Assembly: GCA_023426505.1 (NCBI GenBank)
Contig: JAFAAP010000078.1
Location: 1-43,873 of the forward strand
Length of the DNA stretch: 43,873 nt
Direction: 5' to 3'
From: Pseudomonadota bacterium
GTDB taxonomy: Bacteria > Pseudomonadota > Alphaproteobacteria > Rhizobiales > Beijerinckiaceae
Both the position numbers and the translations under genes were made by a program. Below the pieces are notes generated by a model. It was not told the origin of the DNA. It ran no database searches and saw only the letters and a program-made list of their open reading frames with translations. Position 1 is the first letter of the stretch. Each line of letters begins with the position of its first letter. This document shows positions 1-7,059 of the stretch, one piece after another.

Positions 1-24
1 CGGGCCACGGGGGCTAGGGGGGGG

Positions 25-52
25 GGCCCCCGCCCCGACCGGGGCGGGGGCC
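25..52 (-). terminator. GC-only hairpin after CAP-RTX gene
   Basis: A perfect 12-bp stem with a GACC loop starts 8 bases beyond the stop codon of the minus-strand CAP-RTX gene. It is followed on that strand by a C run rather than a T run, so it is a stable 3' hairpin but not a textbook intrinsic terminator. Confidence 0.45.
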
Positions 53-59
53 GCTGTCA

Positions 60-1217
60 TCAGAGGACGAAGTCGGCCTTGGCGAAGCTGTGGGCGCCCA
101 GGACCTTGATCGTGAAGTCGGCCTGGCCGTCGCCGTTGACGTCCCCGGCCAGATAGGTATTGCCGGCCGACCGATAGGCCCTCAGCTCGCCCGCCACGTC
201 GTGGAAGCCCTGCGCGCCGATGAACGTGAAAGCCTGGTTGCCGGCCGCGAGCGTGCTTGCGTCGACGGTCTTCAGGCTGATCCGATCGACGCCGCGGGCG
301 AAGTCGCGGATCGTGTCGCCATTGGCTTCCGCGGCCGAATCGAACTTGAAGGTGTCGGCGCCGGCGCCGCCATACAGGTCGTCCTTGCCGGCCTTGCCGT
401 TCAGGGTATCGTTGCCGCCGCCGCCCTTGAGGATGTTGTTCCCGGCATTGCCGACGATTGCGTTGTTCAGGCTGTTGCCGGTGCCCTTCAGGTCGCCGGA
501 CCCGGTCAGGGTCAGCCGCTCCACATGCTGGCCACCGAGCGAATAGGAAATTGCGCTCACCACCTTGTCGGTTCCCTGGCCGGACAGCTCGTAGGCCTTG
601 TCGCCCGCCTGGTCGACGTAATAGGTGTCGTTGCCGCGGCCGCCATACATGCGGTCGACGCCCGCCGTGCCGTGCAGCACGTCGTTTCCGCCGGTGCCCG
701 AGATCGTCTGGACCGAGGACGTGGGGGGCGTCGGCGTGGGCTCCGTGGTCGGCGGCGTCACCGTGCCGAGGTCATCCGGCTCGGCGCGTTCGGCGGCGTT
801 CGGCGTACCGAAGTTCTGCGTCACGAACACCACCTTGTAGCCGTTGATCGTGCCCTCCCTCAGGCCGATCCCGATCTCCTCGAAATTGCCGTTGATGATG
901 TTGGCGTAGTGGCCCGGCGAGTTCATGAGATTGGTGTGGAGCTGCAGGATGGTCGCCTCGGTCATGCCGCCGCTCACATAGGCGATGTTTTCGCCGTAGC
1001 CCTGCCATCCATAGCCGGCGGCTGTCATGCGGTCGCCCGGGCTGGAGCCGTTCACGCCGGTGTGGGAGAAGGTGTCGGTCTGGTCCATCCAGGCGCTGTG
1101 GGCGTCGGACGAGTCAAGAAGTTCGCCGTCGAATGTCAGCGGTTTCGCGCCAACCTTGGCGCGGGCCTCGTTGACAAGCTGAAGAAAGAGCGTTTCGAGA
1201 CTGGTCGGCGTTGTCAT
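60..1217 (-). CDS. CAP-domain protein with RTX calcium-binding repeats
   Basis: The 385-residue product has an N-terminal CAP (SCP/PR-1) domain at about residues 8-138, with the usual His/Glu/His cavity residues visible near H52, E76 (GENIAY) and H103 (SPGHYAN). A Pro/Thr-rich linker (about 155-170) leads to RTX nonapeptide repeats (GGNDVLHG, GGRGNDTYY, GGGGNDTLNG, GGAGADTF) and a serralysin-like C-terminal block ending in FVL. There is no N-terminal signal peptide, which fits type I secretion through a C-terminal signal, with Ca2+-driven folding outside the cell. The ATG at 1217 is preceded by AAGGGG about 11 bases upstream; the longer reading adds ten residues without a better site. Substrate and role of bacterial CAP domains are generally unknown. 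No type I exporter genes lie in the window. Confidence 0.87.
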   Translation of the reverse strand: MTTPTSLETLFLQLVNEARAKVGAKPLTFDGELLDSSDAHSAWMDQTDTFSHTGVNGSSPGDRMTAAGYGWQGYGENIAYVSGGMTEATILQLHTNLMNSPGHYANIINGNFEEIGIGLREGTINGYKVVFVTQNFGTPNAAERAEPDDLGTVTPPTTEPTPTPPTSSVQTISGTGGNDVLHGTAGVDRMYGGRGNDTYYVDQAGDKAYELSGQGTDKVVSAISYSLGGQHVERLTLTGSGDLKGTGNSLNNAIVGNAGNNILKGGGGNDTLNGKAGKDDLYGGAGADTFKFDSAAEANGDTIRDFARGVDRISLKTVDASTLAAGNQAFTFIGAQGFHDVAGELRAYRSAGNTYLAGDVNGDGQADFTIKVLGAHSFAKADFVL

Positions 1218-1255
1218 TCTTATGATGCCCCTTGAATAAACTTTCAAAAGTTGCG

Positions 1256-1293
1256 CTCCAAAGCGATTGATGATTCGTTTTTCGTCTTTGGAG
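1256..1293. promoter_or_regulatory. Inverted repeat upstream of CAP-RTX gene
   Basis: CTCCAAAG at 1256-1263 and its perfect complement CTTTGGAG at 1286-1293 have centres 30 bases apart, about 40-75 bases before the CAP-RTX start. A second short repeat, ACTTT-CA-AAAGT, lies at 1240-1251. The location suits an operator or a 5' leader hairpin; no regulator can be named. Confidence 0.3.
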
Positions 1294-1451
1294 ACGTGTT
1301 GTCAGCCTTCGCTGCCCAATGTGTTTACAATATGATTACCAATGAATGGTCTAAGTTCGTTTAGGGAAACAAAGGCCGACAGGCGTCGCTCCGGACGGCG
1401 GCTGCTCCGTCAGGACGGGAACTGATCGAACCCGAGGCGGCGGCGCCCTGT

Positions 1452-3245
1452 CTAGTCCCTGTTCTTGGAGGGCAGGATCGCCCCGACGATCCCGCGCGCC
1501 GTGTTGGCGATCATGCTGCCCGATTCGGGATCGCCCTTGGCGATCGCGGTCATGAAATGCCGCGCTTGCTTGAGGGTGATGTGAGGCGGGATCGGCGGCA
1601 CGTTCGGATCGGTCACCATGTCGAGCACGAAAGGCCGGTCGGCGGCGAGCGCCCGGTCCCAGGCAGGCCCCACCTGGTCGGGGTGCTCGACCCGCATGCC
1701 GTCGAGGCCGATCAGGCGCGCGAACTCGGAATAGGGCACGTCGGGCAGGGCCTGCGAGGGCTGCCACTTCGGATCGCCCGACTGGATGCGCTCCTCCCAG
1801 GTGACGTAGGCGAGGTCCCGGTTGTTCAGCACCATCACGACGAGGCGCGGATCGGCCCAGCGGTCTCGGTACTTCGCGATGGTGATGAGCTCCGCGAGGC
1901 CGTTCATCTGCATGGCGCCGTCGCCAACGAGGGCGATCACCGGCCGGTCGGGATGGGCGAACTTCGCCGCGACCGCATAGGGCACCGCGCAGCCCATCGT
2001 GGCGAGGGTTCCCGACACCGACCCCATCATGCCGCGCCGAAAGCTGAGGTTCCGCGCGTACCACACCGTGGTGGTGCCGCTGTCGGCTGTCACGATGCAG
2101 CGGTCCGGCAGGCGCTGCGACAGCTCGAAGGCGACGCGTTGCGGATTGACCGGCTCCGCAGGCGTCTGCGCCATGCCGCGGATCTCTTCCCGCGAGGCTT
2201 CGACGCCGGCCTGAATCGTGTCGCGCCATGAGCGGTCGGACTTGGCTTCGAGCAAGGGCAGGAGCGCCGCGAGCGTCGCGGCCGCATCGCCCACGAGGTT
2301 GACCTCCATGGGATAGCGCAGGCCCAGCATGCCGGCATCCAGGTCGATCTGCACGCCCCGGGCCTGACCCTCCTTCGGCAGGAACTCGGTGTAGGGGAAG
2401 CTCGAGCCGACCATCAGGAGCGTGTCGCAGTCCTGCATCATGTCCCAGCTCGCCTTCGTGCCGAGAAGGCCGATGGAGCCGGTGCAGAACGGCAGGTCGT
2501 CGGGGACTGCTGCCTTGCCGAGCAGGGCCTTGGCGACGCCCGCCCCGAGCCTTTCCGCAACGGCGATCACCTCGTCGGTCGCCCGGAGCGCGCCCGCCCC
2601 GACCAGGATCGCGACGCGCTCGCCCGCATTCAGCACCTCGGCGGCCCGGCCGAGAGCCGCCGCGTCGGGCACGACCGGCGACATCTCGATGCCGACGCCC
2701 GAATGGGTCATGCCGTGCTCGCGCGAGGGCTGGACCATGGGCTCGGCCTGAAGGTCGTTGGGCAGGATCACGCAGGTGACCCGGCGCTCCGCCTTGGCGA
2801 TGCGATAGGCGCGGTCGATCAGGTGCCGGACCTGCACCGGCGTGGAGGCGGTCTCCACATAGGCGCCGGCCACGTCCTTGAAGAGCGACTGCAGGTCGAG
2901 GTCCTGCTGGTAGTGGGAGCCGATCGCCGTGCGCGCCTGCTGGCCCACGATGGCGAGCACCGGCTGGTGGTCGAGCTTCGCGTCGTAGAGGCCGTTCAGG
3001 AGGTGGATCGCGCCCGGCCCCGAGGTGGCGATGCACACGCCGACCTCGCCGGTGAACTTCGCCTCGCCGCAGGCCATGAGGCCCGCCATCTCCTCGTGGC
3101 GCACCTGCACGAACTCGATGTCGTCCTCCACCCGCGCCAGCGCGCCGATGAGGCCGCCGATGCCGTCGCCCGGATACCCATAGACCCGTCGCACGCCCCA
3201 TTCCCGAAGGCGCTGCCAGATGAAGTCAGCCACCGTGTCCGCCAT
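1452..3245 (-). CDS. Thiamine-diphosphate-dependent enzyme, PoxB/acetolactate-synthase-like
   Basis: The 597-residue product has the three-domain layout of the pyruvate oxidase / acetolactate synthase family. The N-terminal Pyr domain carries the cofactor-activating Glu in RHEEMAG. The central domain follows. The C-terminal PP domain has the ThDP/Mg motif GDGAMQMNG followed after the usual gap by NN. It probably decarboxylates a 2-oxo acid such as pyruvate in the cytoplasm. The exact reaction cannot be set from sequence: oxidase, acetolactate synthase and carboligase members share these motifs, and no small regulatory subunit gene (ilvH) is adjacent, which argues against biosynthetic acetolactate synthase. 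The ATG at 3245 has GGGAG at a good distance; a longer reading frame upstream lacks a comparable site. Confidence 0.85.
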   Translation of the reverse strand: MADTVADFIWQRLREWGVRRVYGYPGDGIGGLIGALARVEDDIEFVQVRHEEMAGLMACGEAKFTGEVGVCIATSGPGAIHLLNGLYDAKLDHQPVLAIVGQQARTAIGSHYQQDLDLQSLFKDVAGAYVETASTPVQVRHLIDRAYRIAKAERRVTCVILPNDLQAEPMVQPSREHGMTHSGVGIEMSPVVPDAAALGRAAEVLNAGERVAILVGAGALRATDEVIAVAERLGAGVAKALLGKAAVPDDLPFCTGSIGLLGTKASWDMMQDCDTLLMVGSSFPYTEFLPKEGQARGVQIDLDAGMLGLRYPMEVNLVGDAAATLAALLPLLEAKSDRSWRDTIQAGVEASREEIRGMAQTPAEPVNPQRVAFELSQRLPDRCIVTADSGTTTVWYARNLSFRRGMMGSVSGTLATMGCAVPYAVAAKFAHPDRPVIALVGDGAMQMNGLAELITIAKYRDRWADPRLVVMVLNNRDLAYVTWEERIQSGDPKWQPSQALPDVPYSEFARLIGLDGMRVEHPDQVGPAWDRALAADRPFVLDMVTDPNVPPIPPHITLKQARHFMTAIAKGDPESGSMIANTARGIVGAILPSKNRD

Positions 3246-3320
3246 GCCGCGCTCCCGTCCGAAACCGAGCGGTAAACCCTGGCGTTCGGGCACGGTTTCA
3301 TGATTGCGGACACAAAGCCG

Positions 3321-4754
3321 TCAGCCGCGCGTCGCAGCCTCCTTCCACGGGCGGGGAGCCTCCGCTCCGCGCGCTGGCGCCTCGGCGGATGAGGCGGGCA
3401 CGTCCCGGCAGAGCGGGACCTCGAATGCGATCCGGCAGCGTCCGACGCCATCGATGTCCGGCGTCGTCCCGTATTCCGCCAGGATGTCCTCGACGATCCC
3501 GAGGCCGAGGCCGCTGGAGCTGGGATCTGAGCGCTCCGCCACGCCGCGCTCGGGCCGCCCGCCGACACCCCCATGCGCGAAGCCCGGGCCGTCGTCCTCG
3601 ACCGAGATCCGGACCTTGTCGCCGACCGGCTCCGCCCGAACCAGAACCTGCGTGTCGGCCCATTTGCGCGCATTGTCGAGGAGGTTGCCCATGACCTCGC
3701 CGAAATCGTGCGGGTCCATGTCCACCCCGAGGCCCGCCGGGATCTCGACCCTCCAGGCCAAGCCGTCGCCGCGCGGCATGTGCCGCATCAGCCGCAGGAG
3801 GCGGGTGACCGTTCCGTCCACCTCCGTATAGGTGCCGCAGCCGACGGACGCGCCGCTCGTGCGGGCGCGGGCGACCTCGCGGTCCACATGGGCGGCGATC
3901 GCCGACAGCTGCTCCTGCATGCGCTCGGCGGCCTCCCGGAGGCCCGCCTGATCGAGGCGGCGCACCTCGCCGCCGAGGATCGTCAATGGCGTCTTCAACC
4001 CATGGGCCAGCGCCCCCGCGCGGTCGCGCGCCTTGCGCACGAGATTCTCCTGGCGGTCGAGCAGCCGGTTGATGCTGTCGGCCAGGGGCGCGATCTCGAC
4101 CGGGAAAAGCCGCGTCATGCGCCGGGCCTGTCCGGTCTGGACCGCGTTCAGCTCCTGGCCGACGGCGCGCAGCGGGCGCAGGCCGAGCCAGAGCTGGAGC
4201 CACGCGAACAGGACGAGGACCAGCGCGATGGGGATGAGGATGCGGGTCACGTCCCATCCGAAGGCCTGGCGCAGCTCCACCACCTGGGCATGGTCCAGGG
4301 CCACCGCGAGGCTGACCGTGCGCGGGCCGTTCGCGCCGTCGACCGTCACGTCCCGCTCGACCACGTAGAGCTCGCCGCCGTCGGGACCGTCGACCTCGAA
4401 GGCCCGCTCGCCCTCAGAGTCTTTCGGGCGCGATCCCACGGGCAATTCCTTGTCCCACAGGGAGCGCGAACGCACGACCGGGCGACCACCCTCGGCGATC
4501 TGCCAGTAGGCGCCGCCATAGGGCTGGTGGTAGCGCGGATCCGTGAGCTTCTGGCTGAGCCCCGCCTCCCCGTCCGTCCCGAACACGGTCGCGAGCTCCG
4601 TCCAGTGCCGGTTGAGGTCCTGCTCCACGTAGCGCAGAACCTGCCGCTCGAAGAACACCACGAGGGAGGCGCCCGCGACCCCGATCGTCACCAGGATCGA
4701 CGTGACGGCGACCGCCAGCAGCCGGACCTGGAGGGAGTGTCCTGTCGGTCTCAT
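3321..4754 (-). CDS. Sensor histidine kinase, FeuQ/PhoQ-like
   Basis: The 477-residue inner-membrane kinase has TM1 at about residues 10-35, a periplasmic sensor region (36-165) and TM2 at about 170-190. A HAMP-like stretch follows, then a HisKA box with H251 (ALAHGLKTPL) and an ATPase domain with N361 (NLLDNARKWA), DDGPG at 387-391 and GLGLG at 415-419. The periplasmic stretch DPRYHQPYGGAYWQI...RSRSLWD resembles the alphaproteobacterial FeuQ/PhoQ-type sensors as I know them. Its start overlaps the end of the response regulator gene by ATGA, so the pair is translationally coupled. The signal is unknown; FeuQ-type kinases respond to envelope or osmotic state. The last 30 residues are a Pro/Ala-rich tail. 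Confidence 0.93.
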   Translation of the reverse strand: MRPTGHSLQVRLLAVAVTSILVTIGVAGASLVVFFERQVLRYVEQDLNRHWTELATVFGTDGEAGLSQKLTDPRYHQPYGGAYWQIAEGGRPVVRSRSLWDKELPVGSRPKDSEGERAFEVDGPDGGELYVVERDVTVDGANGPRTVSLAVALDHAQVVELRQAFGWDVTRILIPIALVLVLFAWLQLWLGLRPLRAVGQELNAVQTGQARRMTRLFPVEIAPLADSINRLLDRQENLVRKARDRAGALAHGLKTPLTILGGEVRRLDQAGLREAAERMQEQLSAIAAHVDREVARARTSGASVGCGTYTEVDGTVTRLLRLMRHMPRGDGLAWRVEIPAGLGVDMDPHDFGEVMGNLLDNARKWADTQVLVRAEPVGDKVRISVEDDGPGFAHGGVGGRPERGVAERSDPSSSGLGLGIVEDILAEYGTTPDIDGVGRCRIAFEVPLCRDVPASSAEAPARGAEAPRPWKEAATRG

Positions 4755-5413
4755 GGCGAGGGGGTCTCCATGATGTAGCCGTGGCCGCGGCGGGTCTCGA
4801 TCGCGCCCGACCCGATCTTGCGCCGGAGGCGCGCCACCAGGGCCTCGACCGCGTTGCTCTCCGGCTCGTCGCTGCCATAGACGTGCTCCACGAGCTCGCC
4901 CTGGGAGACGACCCGGTCGCGGTTGTGGGCGAGGTAGCGCAGCAGGCGGAACTCGAGCGGCGAGAGCTCGATGGCCCGGCCGTTGATCATCACCCGCAGC
5001 CGGCGCGTGTCGATGCGCAAAGGCCCGACCTCGATCAGCGGCGTCACGTGCCGTCCGACCCGGCGCAGCAGGGCCGCCAGACGGGCGAGCAGCTCCTCCA
5101 TCTCGAAAGGCTTGGTGACGTAGTCGTCCGCCCCGGCGTCGATTCCCTCGACGCGCTGGAGCCAGGCGCCCCGGGCGGTCAGAACCAGGATCGGCACCGG
5201 GCTTCCCTCCTCGCGCAGGCGCCGCACCACCGAGAGGCCGTCCAGCTTGGGCAGGCCGAGATCCAGGATGAGCGCGTCGTACTCCTCGGTCGAGGCCTTG
5301 AACCAGCCTTCCTCGCCGTCCCGCGCGATGTCGGTCACGTAGCCGGTCGCCGCGAGGGCGCCTGCCACGTCGGCCGCGATCGCCGGCTCGTCCTCGATGA
5401 GCAGAACCCTCAT
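4751..5413 (-). CDS. OmpR/PhoB-type response regulator, FeuP-like
   Basis: The 220-residue product has an N-terminal receiver domain (acidic pair ED at 8-9, phospho-acceptor Asp in LILDLGLPK near residue 51, conserved Thr in LTARG, Lys in VTKPFE). A C-terminal winged helix of the OmpR/PhoB type ends in RRKIGSGAIETRRGHGYI. It should be phosphorylated by the kinase encoded just downstream. The start ATG shares its A with the TGA of the upstream PepSY gene (TGATG), so all three genes form one coupled operon in the order PepSY, regulator, kinase. Likely targets include the divergent genes at 6003 and 6147, whose shared intergenic region holds two inverted repeats; that is inference. Confidence 0.95.
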   Translation of the reverse strand: MRVLLIEDEPAIAADVAGALAATGYVTDIARDGEEGWFKASTEEYDALILDLGLPKLDGLSVVRRLREEGSPVPILVLTARGAWLQRVEGIDAGADDYVTKPFEMEELLARLAALLRRVGRHVTPLIEVGPLRIDTRRLRVMINGRAIELSPLEFRLLRYLAHNRDRVVSQGELVEHVYGSDEPESNAVEALVARLRRKIGSGAIETRRGHGYIMETPSP

Positions 5414-6003
5414 CAGCGTCTCCTGATCTCGATGACCTGATTGCTGCGGGCGTCGACCACGACCTCCCGGTAGCGGCGGTCGCGGGTGAGGACGAGGAAC
5501 TCGTAGCGCCACTCGCCGGTCCAGGACTGGCGCAGGTCGACCTCGAGAACCTGGCCGGGCACGGCCCTCGACACCGTCGGGAGCACGGTGCTCAGGGCGA
5601 GCGCCCATCCTCGCGAGACCGCATGGCGGGCGTCCTCGGAGGAGGTGCTGCCCCAGCCGCCACCGCGACGTCCTCCGTCGCCGCCGCGCCCGCGTCCTCC
5701 GCGATCCCCGCCATCGTCGTCGCCCCGTCCCCGGCCACGGCCGCCGTCGTCTCCACGACCGCTGTCGTCTCCGCCGCGGCCGCGCCCGCCGTCGTCGCTG
5801 CCCCGGCCACTGTTGTCGCTGCCGCGTCCGCTGTTGTCCCCACCTCCGCGTCCGCCGTCGCTGTCTCCGCCACGACCGCCTCCGTCACCTCCGCCGCCTC
5901 CGCCGTCGCCATCCTTGGCGGTGGCTGGCGCAGGCCAAGCGGCATCCAGGGCCGCCAAGGCCAGGACGGACGAAAGCAGGACAGCAAGGTGGCGCCGGTT
6001 CAT
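5413..6003 (-). CDS. Secreted PepSY-like protein with Gly/Asp/Arg-rich insert (FeuN-like position)
   Basis: The 196-residue product has a signal peptide (cleavage plausible after ATA at 29). Residues about 31-118 are low-complexity Gly, Asp, Arg and Ser (units such as GRGGDD and NSGRGSD), and a C-terminal PepSY-like fold covers about 122-196 (DARHAVSRGWALALSTVL...QVIEIRRR). In Sinorhizobium the first gene of the feuNPQ operon encodes a small periplasmic inhibitor of the FeuQ kinase. This gene occupies the same place ahead of a FeuP/FeuQ-like pair, so a periplasmic kinase-modulating role is a reasonable inference. The long charged insert is unusual for such a protein. The stop overlaps the regulator start (TGATG). 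Confidence 0.82.
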   Translation of the reverse strand: MNRRHLAVLLSSVLALAALDAAWPAPATAKDGDGGGGGGDGGGRGGDSDGGRGGGDNSGRGSDNSGRGSDDGGRGRGGDDSGRGDDGGRGRGRGDDDGGDRGGRGRGGDGGRRGGGWGSTSSEDARHAVSRGWALALSTVLPTVSRAVPGQVLEVDLRQSWTGEWRYEFLVLTRDRRYREVVVDARSNQVIEIRRR

Positions 6004-6146
6004 GGATTTCTTCCCAAGCGCGCCAGCTTAGCACGCCCAAGCTGATATTTCCCTGACGTCACCCGTCAGGTTCGCATGCCCTAACCGGCTCAGATTGCAG
6101 GACATCGGCGCTGCCCTCCTGCGCCGCGAATCAACGGAGAAAGACG
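6004..6146. promoter_or_regulatory. Divergent control region with two inverted repeats
   Basis: This 143-base gap separates the divergent PepSY and Gly/Asp/Arg-protein genes. It holds CCTGACG-TCACC-CGTCAGG (6052-6070, perfect 7-bp arms) and CAGCTT-N9-AAGCTG (6024-6044, perfect 6-bp arms). Both are placed to control both directions; the adjacent OmpR-type regulator is the natural candidate ligand, although that family more often binds direct repeats. Confidence 0.45.
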
Positions 6147-6848
6147 ATGTCGAAGCAGATCTCGAAAGGGCCGAGCGCCCTCGTTCTCGGTGCGATCCTC
6201 CTGTCCATGGCGGCGGCCGCGGTTCCGGCGATGGTGGCCGGCGCGATCCTGTCGCCGGCCTATGCGAGGGGCGGCGACGGCGACCGCGGCGGAGGAGACG
6301 GCGGACGTGGCGGCGACCATGGGGGCCGGGGCGGTGACGATGGCGGCCGTGGTGGCGATCACGGTGGACGCGGCGGCGACCATGGCGGTGGCGACAGGGG
6401 CGGACGCGGCGGGGACGACAACGGCGGCGGCCGCGGTGGCGACGACCGAGGCGGCGACGATCGGGGCGGACGGGGCCGCGGCTCGGATGATGGCGCCCAG
6501 AGCGACGACCGCGGCGGCAGCAGGGCCGACAGCGGCGGCCATGGCCGGGGTCGCGGCGGGGATGACGGCGGGCGCGGCCGGGGCCGCGGAGCGGACGACG
6601 GGCAGGTCGCCCGTGCCGGCGACGACCACCGGCAGGGTCGCGGCCTCGACGACGGCTCCCGCACCCGCAGCCGGACCGGCGACCAGACGCGCACCCGGAC
6701 CCGAGGCGCCGACGACGTCGTGGTCGAGCGCGGACGCCGTGGACGCGGCCTGGACGACACGGCTTCCCTTGGGGACGACCGTGGCGGCCGCACGCCCCGC
6801 GACAACCGCTTCGAGCCTGGCGACGACCGCCGGAAAAACGGGCGGTAA
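6147..6848 (+). CDS. Secreted Gly/Asp/Arg-rich repeat protein
   Basis: The 233-residue product begins with a long signal peptide ending in AYA at residue 40 (hydrophobic core about 11-35). After it, nearly everything is Gly, Asp and Arg, in irregular units such as GGRGGD, GGDHGG and DDRGGD to about residue 150, then a more Thr/Arg-rich part (TRSRTGDQTRTRTRG) and a charged end. There is no recognisable domain, no Cys, and very few hydrophobic residues, so the mature chain should be disordered and exported. Asp-rich Gly repeats suggest cation binding, but unlike RTX there is no regular nonapeptide. GGAG lies 10 bases before the ATG. The composition matches the insert of the divergent PepSY protein, which links the two genes. 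The function is unknown. Confidence 0.75.
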   Translation: MSKQISKGPSALVLGAILLSMAAAAVPAMVAGAILSPAYARGGDGDRGGGDGGRGGDHGGRGGDDGGRGGDHGGRGGDHGGGDRGGRGGDDNGGGRGGDDRGGDDRGGRGRGSDDGAQSDDRGGSRADSGGHGRGRGGDDGGRGRGRGADDGQVARAGDDHRQGRGLDDGSRTRSRTGDQTRTRTRGADDVVVERGRRGRGLDDTASLGDDRGGRTPRDNRFEPGDDRRKNGR

Positions 6849-6856
6849 AGGCTCAC

Positions 6857-6881
6857 GCGGCAGGGGGATTTCCCCTGCCGC
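6857..6881 (+). terminator. Hairpin after Gly/Asp/Arg-rich gene
   Basis: A perfect 10-bp stem (GCGGCAGGGG / CCCCTGCCGC, loop GATTT) begins 9 bases after the stop codon. No T run follows, so termination here would be imperfect or factor-assisted. Confidence 0.5.
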
Positions 6882-7059
6882 CTCCATCCTGCCCTTACGG
6901 CAAACCTTAGCCGCACAAGGAATATTCTGACCGTCGCCCTATTGCGGCGGCTCCCGCATCACTATATTGCAGCTTCATCAATTTTTCGCCCGGTTCGAGC
7001 CAGGGGCGCGGTCAAGCTTGCCGCGGACCGGGCCGCTTTGCATTGAAAGTCTCTACTCC

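Noticed and set aside
16..52. Run of ten G followed by a G/C-only palindrome at the window start
   Set aside because: Considered as a G-quadruplex or repeat boundary, but the simpler reading is a GC hairpin at the 3' end of the CAP-RTX gene. The sequence before it is too short to judge.
6090..6930. Long Ala-rich frames overlapping the Gly/Asp/Arg gene on both strands
   Set aside because: They arise because the Gly/Asp/Arg repeat reads as Ala/Thr/Val in other frames. Only the chosen frame has a signal peptide with a clean cleavage site and a ribosome binding site at the ATG.
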